In this document: positions 36,501 through 42,145 of the stretch, in pieces
How the letters are laid out: each line of letters begins with the position of its first letter
Position numbering within the stretch: position 1 is the stretch's first letter
DNA from: an uncultured Prevotellaceae bacterium
Lineage (GTDB): Bacteria; Bacteroidota; Bacteroidia; Bacteroidales; Bacteroidaceae
DNA length: 64,000 nt
NCBI GenBank assembly: GCA_900315455.1
Contig: OMZE01000008.1
Location: 24,128 to 88,127 of the forward strand
Reading direction: 5' to 3'
Program-made: the position numbers and the translations under genes
The notes under the pieces: generated by a model
The model's database searches: none
What the model was told of the DNA's origin: nothing
What the model saw: only the letters and a program-made list of their open reading frames with translations

Positions 36501-36732
36501 TAAAATCGGCATTGGGATCGACCGAAGAGAAGTCTTCTTGAGAGAAAAAAGTCTGTCCGCTACGTTTCTTCGGCACGATATTCACATCATAACCATAAGG
36601 CCTTCGACCATTGATGATTGTGGTGTAGTCAATGTTGCCATCCATGTCCGAGTCATAATAGTACTTCGGTTCCTCATAGGGGTTGTTTAATACAGGGTTT
36701 TCACTCTGCAACGCAAAATTATCATTTCCCAT
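33559..36732 (-). CDS. res: Type III-like Res subunit: SF2 helicase with substituted nuclease site
   Basis: The 1057-residue protein has intact helicase motifs: Walker A ATGTGKT (174-180), DEAH (324-327), SATP in DLSATPYYL, and the QVVGRALRR motif VI. Type III Res proteins end in a PD-(D/E)XK nuclease. Here the corresponding positions read PTF (980-982) and ECQ (999-1001), replacing the Asp and the Lys, so cutting by Res itself is doubtful. It is the first gene of the six-gene leftward operon. Upstream there is no promoter in its own direction; the nearest is inside an invertible segment and faces away. Confidence 0.92.
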   Translation of the reverse strand: MGNDNFALQSENPVLNNPYEEPKYYYDSDMDGNIDYTTIINGRRPYGYDVNIVPKKRSGQTFFSQEDFSSVDPNADFINTIRKEVKAWREAGYPKASRITKELLDFWFNNKERRANLRLFFCQREAVETAVWLNEIAERDPNTGYYILNLLGERRHTVSQDDAFVLPRTAFKMATGTGKTVVMAMLILYNYLNKRTNPMDTHYADHFLLCAPGITIRDRLGVLQLDHSQRSNNFERTDYYHQRGLIPPQFEKELGGLNSSITIVNYQQFMPRVFSGKHASPLDGKQKWVDGKLEKQKDKEDYAVMLTRILEKGVKGKRIVVINDEAHHCYLPKQNKDKTLTDDEKNDLKQENEAAMVWYEGLRQMKLLGYKLQHVYDLSATPYYLKGSGYPNYSLFPWVVSDFGLVDAIESGLVKIPYLPAYDNTPDLDEPKLRNIYDYIKDKLPKRGIRAQKKKDKEDQVETSLIAQAPNLPTLLNTALEQFVKDYEEYDLGLRKAYESMKSLYTAPPVLIVVCNNTAVSHEVYRDIAGYQDRIDEEGEPHYHKGRYPVFSNYDEMGLPKEKFPTLLIDSSALDDASTRIDEAFKKAYAKEIADFKHEYANQHGAGAADNLTDADILREVVNTVGKPGKLGGDIKCVVSVSMLTEGWDANTVTHVCGIRAFGSQLLCEQVVGRALRRQSYDMLPYDNRTGREIDHKDVRRYNPENVTYKFPPEYARIIGVPFNTFKGGQTVVTKPQKPKAILRALPERKALEIRFPVITGYRSDNIEGTLTADYTGLPKFILDFNRIPTETILQTIVNGEKKMLKTDYMELRDSEVVYYFSHLMIREYYTSREHGQQFQKFPDIKKIVEKWYKEQLEIQGGDGSKEQKRLAMLWDYKAVLSNINEGIHKANADHEEITAVLNYYNPEGSTQHVYRPTNRTVWPIQKSHVNYVIAEDNSWEQIAAKTLDAMDCVESWVKNTYLGLRIPYTVGDENKEYQPTFIVKVRLADESIVHLIVECQEFDADKSGNKEAKRHYLKDYWIPAANNLKTYGRWDLLEVKDIDQLETLINDKIKAL

Positions 36733-36807
36733 AAATCTCGTTGAATGATACTGTGTTTAGGTTTTTTAATGCAAAATGGTTGGGTATTGTAAGCTATAAG
36801 ACCATCC

Positions 36808-36824
36808 GTCTCTTGTTCAGAGAT
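36808..36824 (+). repeat. Left inverted repeat of the invertible segment
   Basis: 17-bp arm GTCTCTTGTTCAGAGAT, identical to the complement of 36991-37007. Confidence 0.95.
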
Positions 36825-36990
36825 GTACCATTTTGAAAAACAAAAAACACTAACGGGAAATAGGACTATTGACTATCATTCTTGCTAAACAATCGACATT
36901 CTGTAAATGACAACTATTATTTTACTATGATTTTTCTTTATAAAGTAGGTACGTTTTCAACAATTATGTGTATATTTGCAAAGATTATCT

Positions 36991-37007
36991 ATCTCTGAAC
37001 AAGAGAC
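36991..37007 (-). repeat. Right inverted repeat of the invertible segment
   Basis: 17-bp arm ATCTCTGAACAAGAGAC, the perfect complement of the left arm. The match stops at the ends of the arms on both sides. Confidence 0.95.
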
Positions 37008-37099
37008 AATCATTTTTGCAAAACATCCTATTTGCCCTGTTCTGGATGATTGAAGCATGCTCTCAAAATGGTTATGGAATAGAATGAACAGGAGTAAAA

Positions 37100-37130
37100 A
37101 ATAAGACGCCACGATGTGACGTCTTATTTT
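37100..37130. terminator. Bidirectional terminator between the recombinase gene and the invertible segment
   Basis: The stem AATAAGACG/CGTCTTATT (37100-37108 with 37120-37128) is flanked by T-runs on both strands. It can end the leftward recombinase transcript and stop the rightward transcript from the promoter in its present orientation. Its core is nearly identical to the terminator at 39275-39303. Confidence 0.85.
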
Positions 37131-37151
37131 TATTGCTGACAAAAAAGCGAA

Positions 37152-38345
37152 TTACAGCAGCGAGAGTATGAGTTTGTTGGCCTTGTCGACCACCGTGGTT
37201 TCGAGAGAGGCGAGATAGATTTGTGTGGTGGCCTCGCTGTCGTGCCCCATTCCTTCGCTAATGACAGAGAGCGGCACATTCTTGGCCTTGGCGGCACTCG
37301 CCCAGGAGTGGCGTGCCACATACATGGTGAGAGGACGCGGCAAGTGGAGCATGTCGGAGAGGGTTTTCAGACGGCAGTTGATGAGATGCAGGGCGTTGGT
37401 GTATTGCCGCCGTTCGTCACCCACATGGGAGATGATGGGAAGGAGATAATCCGTATTATCTGCAGGATATCTTGCTACGACCTCTGCCATGCACTTCTCC
37501 CAGCGGATGGAGAGGCGCTGTCCCGTCTTCCGTCGCCGATAGGTCAGGATACCATTACGCAGGTCACTCTTCCTTAGAAATGCCATATCGACAAACGACA
37601 TTCCACGGGTGTAGAAACTGAAGAGAAACATGTCGCGCGCGAACGCCAAAGAGGGTTTCACCGACAGGTCGAGACCTTTCAGCGCCTTGACAACCTTGAT
37701 GGGGACAGCGCGTTTCACGGTTTTCTCCACACCTGTATAGACATGGCGGAAAGGATAACATTGTGTGGTAAGGCCTTTCTCCACAGCACGGTTGTAGACC
37801 GCCCGAAGGATACGCATATAGAATGAGACGGTGTTCATGGTGATGCCCCTACCCTTCAGCCACGCCTCGTACTGGAGGATGAGGTCGGACGTGATGGCGT
37901 CGACAGGCACGTCGTTATCCTGACGGAAAGACATGAAACTGCGAAGTGTTGCCGTATAAGTCTCCGACGTGCGCTCCCTACCGAGTTGCTTCATCTGCGC
38001 AATGACGGCATGCATGAAAGAGAACAGCGACGACTCACTCGTCAGCCTTTCATAAGCAGTGACCACCTCGTCGGCAGAATAGCGACGACACTCCATTTCG
38101 AGTTGAATGATGACCTTCTTCAACCGTGCTTCATCCCATTCAAGATGTTCAAGTATGCCCCTGAGATAGTTGGCTCTCTGCCCCAGGGTGATGATGCACT
38201 CGTTCTTGTCGTCCCATTCGTCGGGAAAGACCTTGTAGTCGGTATATAACTGTCGCACGACCCTGTTGTGGATGACCTGGAAATAGAGACGCCCTTCTTT
38301 CTGCCGTACCGTAGAAGGCCGGAACTTGATTCTTACTGATGCCAT
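37152..38345 (-). CDS. Tyrosine recombinase/integrase, probable DNA invertase
   Basis: The start at 38345 follows a promoter box; the 397-residue protein has a Bacteroidetes-type N-terminal arm and core-binding domain (about 100-190) and a catalytic domain. Active-site residues are visible: Arg247 (YTRGMSF), Lys273 (RRKTGQ), Arg345 in VARHSW, His368 in GMGHDS and the nucleophile Tyr377 (TQIYL). It lies immediately upstream of the invertible promoter of the defence operon and is the obvious candidate to invert it. Without an attachment site or phage genes nearby, an integration role is less likely. Confidence 0.9.
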   Translation of the reverse strand: MASVRIKFRPSTVRQKEGRLYFQVIHNRVVRQLYTDYKVFPDEWDDKNECIITLGQRANYLRGILEHLEWDEARLKKVIIQLEMECRRYSADEVVTAYERLTSESSLFSFMHAVIAQMKQLGRERTSETYTATLRSFMSFRQDNDVPVDAITSDLILQYEAWLKGRGITMNTVSFYMRILRAVYNRAVEKGLTTQCYPFRHVYTGVEKTVKRAVPIKVVKALKGLDLSVKPSLAFARDMFLFSFYTRGMSFVDMAFLRKSDLRNGILTYRRRKTGQRLSIRWEKCMAEVVARYPADNTDYLLPIISHVGDERRQYTNALHLINCRLKTLSDMLHLPRPLTMYVARHSWASAAKAKNVPLSVISEGMGHDSEATTQIYLASLETTVVDKANKLILSLL

Positions 38346-38366
38346 GATGAGATTGTTTTGTCGGCA

Positions 38367-38374
38367 CAAAGATA
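38367..38374 (-). promoter_or_regulatory. -7 promoter element for the recombinase
   Basis: The minus strand reads TATCTTTG, 22 bases before the ATG at 38345, implying a very short or leaderless mRNA. Confidence 0.55.
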
Positions 38375-38419
38375 AAGGCATCAGGGATGTGGAGATAGGG
38401 CATTTTCATGGTGATGCGG

Positions 38420-38650
38420 CTCGGAACCGAAAATAAATCCATTTTTATTTTGCGCTTCTCTCGACTTTCACCTATTTGGCTGACGCCGAATATAAGATGC
38501 ACCTCGGAACCGAAAATAAATCAATAATTATTTTGCGCTTCTCTCGGCTTTCACTAATTTGGCTGACGCCGAATATAAGATGCGCCTCGGAATCGAAAAT
38601 AAATCAAAAATTATTTTGCGCTTCTCTCGGCTTTCACTATATTTGTGCGA
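38420..38650. repeat. 83-bp tandem repeat, 2.7 copies
   Basis: Copies start at 38420, 38503 and 38586, each beginning CTCGGAA(C/T)CGAAAATAAATC and containing TTATTTTGCGCTTCTCTCG. The third breaks off where it forms a canonical -7 box (38638-38645); the first two carry defective versions at the same place. It looks like repeated duplication of a promoter region upstream of the 38667 gene. Confidence 0.9.
38638..38645 (+). promoter_or_regulatory. -7 promoter element for the 38667 gene
   Basis: TATATTTG in the last repeat copy, about 22 bases before the ATG. Confidence 0.55.
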
Positions 38651-38666
38651 AATAAAGACAAAGCCT

Positions 38667-39269
38667 ATGGAAAAAAGAATTATTTTAGGAATGCTGTTTG
38701 CCATGACATTCGTGTTATCGGCTACGGCACAAGATGCGATGAGTGTCATCCGTAAGCACTACACCGAAACGCAGCAGAAGATTGAAGCGATTGAAAAAGA
38801 AGAGATTCCCCAAGAGTATTACGAGGTAAAAATCTTGCAGAACCTGCCAGGTACCGGTCAACACCAAGAAGTGATGCGGCTGTACTACAACGTGAAAGAT
38901 AACGAGGATTGGCAGCCCGATGAGCCGATGCTCACCAGAGACTTGCATTTCGTGACCTGGAAATACAACTATGCCGCCCGAGAGTTCTATGAAGAATATC
39001 TCTACGACGATAAGGGAAACATAGAATTCGTTTACAATCGCAATGCCGACCTGGATGAAGTGGGAGGTGAACTGCGACTCTACTACAAAGACGGCAAACT
39101 GTTCAAGGTGTTGGTAAGCAACCTCAACCCTGAGACAGAGAAATACGAACAGACATACTCCGGAAGCAAGATGCCCGAGAAATATGCAAATGCACTGGAA
39201 AGCATCAATTATAAGGTAGGGAGATGGAAGCGACTTTTCGACGAACTCGACGGTGATACCTTCCACTAA
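38667..39269 (+). CDS. Small secreted protein of unknown function
   Basis: The start at 38667 is chosen for its signal peptide (MEKRIILGMLFAMTFVLSATAQ) and the promoter just upstream; the longer frame runs back into the 83-bp repeats. The mature part is about 178 residues, acidic, with YYEVKIL, LYYNVKDNEDW and LRLYYKDGKLFKV strands suggesting a beta-sandwich. No family is recognised. It is a single gene ending at a hairpin terminator shared in sequence with that at 37100. Confidence 0.75.
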   Translation: MEKRIILGMLFAMTFVLSATAQDAMSVIRKHYTETQQKIEAIEKEEIPQEYYEVKILQNLPGTGQHQEVMRLYYNVKDNEDWQPDEPMLTRDLHFVTWKYNYAAREFYEEYLYDDKGNIEFVYNRNADLDEVGGELRLYYKDGKLFKVLVSNLNPETEKYEQTYSGSKMPEKYANALESINYKVGRWKRLFDELDGDTFH

Positions 39270-39274
39270 ACCAA

Positions 39275-39308
39275 ATAGAGACGCCACCATGTGACGTCTC
39301 TATCTCTT
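39275..39308 (+). terminator. Terminator between two convergent genes
   Basis: The stem ATAGAGACG/CGTCTCTAT (39275-39283 with 39295-39303) is followed by CTCTTTTT on the plus strand. It serves the 38667 gene and may also act on the convergent 40048 gene. Confidence 0.8.
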
Positions 39309-39337
39309 TTTGGCACCCGATGGACGGGGTGAGGTTA

Positions 39338-40048
39338 TCAGTTAACCGCGTGCATCGCTACGACACCCTTCTCCATGAGGATGGGAAGTACGTTGGCAGC
39401 AGACTGGCGGCTGCGCTTGCCACTGATGGCCTTGTATTTTTCCAGCAATGGCGCGTCGCTGGCAAGAAGGCTCTCCATGAAGGAATCGTTGATACGTGTG
39501 GCATTGATTTTACCTTTCTCGGTGGTACTGCCGTCCACCAGATAGCAGGCCATCGTCTTCATGTTCTCATTGTAGAAACCTATGGCACCCGAAGTAACCC
39601 ACAAGCCAGCGCTCAGAGCCTTGCTGTCGACCAAGCAACCCGCTACTGCAGTCCCTAATTCCAACACGAATGCGGCATCGTTGCACTTATAAGCCATCAC
39701 ACAAATCTTGTCGTTGTCGTAGCGCACTGCCTGGGTGTATCCCAACACATCAAGACAAATCTCATTGCAGCGCAGGTTGCGGCAGTTGACAAACAGTTGG
39801 TCGCCATACATCACGGCGAAGGCCTCTTTTTTCAACATCTTGTCGGCTGCCTTGTCGCCAGTCTTGAAACGAACCTGTTTGTTGTCGGTCTTTATCTGAC
39901 AGGCCTGACGCCCCTTTGTCAGTTCATCGACGGAATTCCACTTGCCGGCCACGAAGTCAGCGTAGGTCATGCAATACTTTGCAACTTGTGCCTGAGCCAT
40001 CACTGTCAGGCAGCAGAACAATGCTAAAACAAATACATTCTTTTTCAT
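39338..40048 (-). CDS. Secreted protein of unknown function
   Basis: The start at 40048 gives a 236-residue protein with a signal peptide (MKKNVFVLALFCCLTVMAQAQ). Several Cys residues (positions near 26, 50, 88 and 94) could form disulfides. A Gly-Ala hydrophobic stretch lies in the middle (VLELGTAVAGCLVDSKALSAGLW). No family is recognised; similar proteins are common in Bacteroidales. The frame extends upstream, but the promoter box at 40108-40115 supports this start. Confidence 0.72.
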   Translation of the reverse strand: MKKNVFVLALFCCLTVMAQAQVAKYCMTYADFVAGKWNSVDELTKGRQACQIKTDNKQVRFKTGDKAADKMLKKEAFAVMYGDQLFVNCRNLRCNEICLDVLGYTQAVRYDNDKICVMAYKCNDAAFVLELGTAVAGCLVDSKALSAGLWVTSGAIGFYNENMKTMACYLVDGSTTEKGKINATRINDSFMESLLASDAPLLEKYKAISGKRSRQSAANVLPILMEKGVVAMHAVN

Positions 40049-40107
40049 TTTCTTTTTTATTTTTGATTTATATTTTTCTTTTTGGTTGTCTTGTCGTTTT
40101 GACGATG

Positions 40108-40115
40108 CAAAAGTA
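40108..40115 (-). promoter_or_regulatory. -7 promoter element for the 40048 gene
   Basis: The minus strand reads TACTTTTG followed by C, 60 bases before the ATG. Confidence 0.5.
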
Positions 40116-40302
40116 TCGCCTTCTACACACCCCAACAATTATTTCTCAAAAAACGTGAGAAAGACATTCAGACAATGAAACAAAAAAAAGACAAGCGCAA
40201 GAAAAATCCCCAAAAGCAGTCCGATTAGAAGAAAAAATACTACGAAAAGAACTGAAAAGACTGAAAAAGTCGTCCATTGCTTGCATTTTCATTCTTTTTT
40301 CC

Positions 40303-40310
40303 TATCTTTG
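40303..40310 (+). promoter_or_regulatory. Promoter of the DUF4251 lipoprotein
   Basis: TATCTTTG followed by CC, with TTG about 19 bases upstream; 34 bases before the ATG at 40344. Confidence 0.6.
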
Positions 40311-40343
40311 CCTTTGCTATGAGAAAAATTAATCTATATCATT

Positions 40344-40832
40344 ATGAGAAAATTTATATATATAATAATGTCGGTTTGCCTGCTCGCCAGTTGTGCCAGC
40401 AGTGACGGCCTATCACGCCATGAGCGAAGGCTCCAGAAACAGACTCACATCCGCGAAGCACTCGCCAACCGCCATTACACCATCAACGTGACAAGCGCGC
40501 ATCCCTTAGGACGCCCCACCATCATGCTCAGCACACTCTACAGCCTAGAGGTGCGCGGCGACACCCTCGTCTCCTACCTGCCCTACTACGGCAGAGCCTA
40601 CAACATCCCCTACGGTGGCGGCAAGGGGCTCAACTTCACCGGCATCATCGATGAATACGAAGACGTGGTGGTGAGACCCGGTGAACACCGCATTAGGATA
40701 GGACTGACCAACGAGGAAGACACCTATGTCTATACCGTCACGGCCTTTGAGAGCGGAAGCAGCACCATCTCGGTGTGGATGCGACAAAGGACGGAAATCT
40801 CATTCACCGGAGCAGTTGACACCAAGGAGTAA
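40344..40832 (+). CDS. DUF4251 lipoprotein
   Basis: The 162-residue protein has a lipoprotein signal (VCLLASCASS) and a DUF4251 body: LSTLYSLEVRGDTLVSYLPYYGRAY, then the GGGKGLNFTG turn. DUF4251 proteins are small beta-rich lipoproteins of Bacteroidetes of unknown function. It is 50 bases before the DUF4861 gene on the same strand, so a shared transcript is possible. Confidence 0.85.
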   Translation: MRKFIYIIMSVCLLASCASSDGLSRHERRLQKQTHIREALANRHYTINVTSAHPLGRPTIMLSTLYSLEVRGDTLVSYLPYYGRAYNIPYGGGKGLNFTGIIDEYEDVVVRPGEHRIRIGLTNEEDTYVYTVTAFESGSSTISVWMRQRTEISFTGAVDTKE

Positions 40833-40882
40833 TTATTCTACTTTGCATGAAAAACAATTGGACACCATAAATTGAACCATTC

Positions 40883-42115
40883 ATGAAGAAAAAAACAATA
40901 ACACTCATTCTTCTGCTCGCTGCCGTGGGCTGCTGTTTCGGGCAGCGCACGGTGGAGACACAGGTGACACTGGAGAACAAGAGCAATATGGATCTGGAGA
41001 ACTACCCTGTGACGGTAGACATCAGCCACGCATTGGAAGGTGGTGCCGCCACATCGGCTTTGGTGCGCCTCAACGGCATAGAAATACCCTGCCAACTCGA
41101 TGACATCGATGGCGACCGCGTGGCAGATGAACTATTCTTCCTCACTACACTGAAAAAGAAAACGAAACAAACCTACGCCATTGTCCTCTCCGATACCGAT
41201 GCCCCGCGCAGTTACGAACCCCGCGTGTATGCCGACCTGATGCTCACCAACAAGAAAATCAAGGAGAGCAACAAACAAGACCTGTATATCTCACAACTCA
41301 CCGTAGACCGTGGCGTGAACCCTTACTGGATGCTCCACCACCACGGCTGCGCCTTCGAGAATGAGTTGGTGGCCTACCGTATCTACTTCGACCACCGCCA
41401 GACTGTAGACATCTATGGGAAATACCGAAAAGGCCTGGAACTGAAAGACACGCAGTTTTATCCCGACGACACGCAGAAAGCCGCCGGTTATGGCGACGAT
41501 GTGCTGTGGGTGGGCAACACCTTTGGTCTGGGAACGTTGCGCGGTTGGGACGGCTCCGCCCCCACAATGATAGAAGACGTGGAGCACCGTGGCCAACGTA
41601 TCGTGGCACGTGGTCCGCTGCGCACCATCATCGAGGTGACCGATGAGGATTGGCTTCCCTCGGGGGCTGCCCAACCCGTGACGATGACCACACACTACAC
41701 GCTCTATGCCGGTCGGCGCGACTGCCGCGTGGATGTCTGTTTCAGCCGCGACGTGCCCGACCTGCGTTTTGCCACTGGAATTATCAACGTGAAGAACTCC
41801 ACGGAGTTCAACGACAACGCCGGACTGAGGGGCTGTTGGGGCACCGACTGGCCCGTCTCGGAGAAAGACTCCGCAGGCCACAAGCGTGAGACCGTGGGAC
41901 TGGGCATCTGTATCCCCCAGAAGAACATCGCCGGCGAGTTGCCTGCCAACACCGACAACTATCCTTATGTGATTGGTGTGCCAGGCCGCACGTTCACCTA
42001 CCACATCACCTTTGGCAGCGACAACGAGAGTTTCGGGGTACACAGCGCCCAGGAATGGTTCAACTGCCTCGTGGAATGGAAAAAAATGCTCAATGCTGAG
42101 GTAAAACAGCATTGA
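40883..42115 (+). CDS. DUF4861 family secreted protein, probable glycan-processing enzyme
   Basis: The 410-residue protein has a signal peptide (MKKKTITLILLLAAVGCCFG) and the DUF4861 layout: DRVADELFFLTTL, HHHGCAFENELVAYRIYFD (His-rich core), GWDGSAPTMI and the C-terminal YVIGVPGRTFTYHITFG. DUF4861 genes accompany carbohydrate-utilisation loci, often those for pectin, but the reaction is not settled. It converges with the GH2 operon; the stop codon lies inside the terminator hairpin of that operon. Confidence 0.85.
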   Translation: MKKKTITLILLLAAVGCCFGQRTVETQVTLENKSNMDLENYPVTVDISHALEGGAATSALVRLNGIEIPCQLDDIDGDRVADELFFLTTLKKKTKQTYAIVLSDTDAPRSYEPRVYADLMLTNKKIKESNKQDLYISQLTVDRGVNPYWMLHHHGCAFENELVAYRIYFDHRQTVDIYGKYRKGLELKDTQFYPDDTQKAAGYGDDVLWVGNTFGLGTLRGWDGSAPTMIEDVEHRGQRIVARGPLRTIIEVTDEDWLPSGAAQPVTMTTHYTLYAGRRDCRVDVCFSRDVPDLRFATGIINVKNSTEFNDNAGLRGCWGTDWPVSEKDSAGHKRETVGLGICIPQKNIAGELPANTDNYPYVIGVPGRTFTYHITFGSDNESFGVHSAQEWFNCLVEWKKMLNAEVKQH

Positions 42116-42119
42116 GCAT
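42081..42119 (-). terminator. Terminator of the leftward GH92-GH92-GH89-NagX-GH2 operon
   Basis: A 13-pair stem ATGCTCAATGCTG/CAGCATTGAGCAT (42086-42098 with 42107-42119) is followed on the minus strand by six T (42081-42086). It overlaps the last codons of the DUF4861 gene. Confidence 0.9.
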
Positions 42120-42145
42120 CCCTATAAGACAATACTTGAGAATAC

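Larger units (their letters stand above)
36808..37007. promoter_or_regulatory. Invertible promoter segment (phase switch), present in the OFF orientation
   Basis: Perfect 17-bp inverted repeats GTCTCTTGTTCAGAGAT (36808-36824) and its complement (36991-37007) bound 166 bases. Inside, TATATTTG followed by C (36971-36978) is a plus-strand -7 box pointing away from res. Between 36733 and 37010 no TAnnTTTG is found on the minus strand. If the segment inverts, the box would fall at 36837-36844 on the minus strand, about 105 bases before the res ATG. Recombinase, repeats and promoter follow the arrangement of known Bacteroides invertible promoters. A -33 element is not obvious. Confidence 0.85.

Noticed and set aside
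25044-36732. BREX, DISARM or type I restriction system
   Set aside because: No PglZ, BrxC, DrmA/B or HsdS/HsdR signatures; the Mod motif order and Res helicase fit type III.
37152-38345. Recombinase as the integrase of a prophage or conjugative element
   Set aside because: No phage, mobilisation or attachment-site features nearby, while a matching invertible segment is adjacent.
38420-38650. Repeats as a possible CRISPR array
   Set aside because: The 83-bp units are tandem with no variable spacers and no cas genes nearby.
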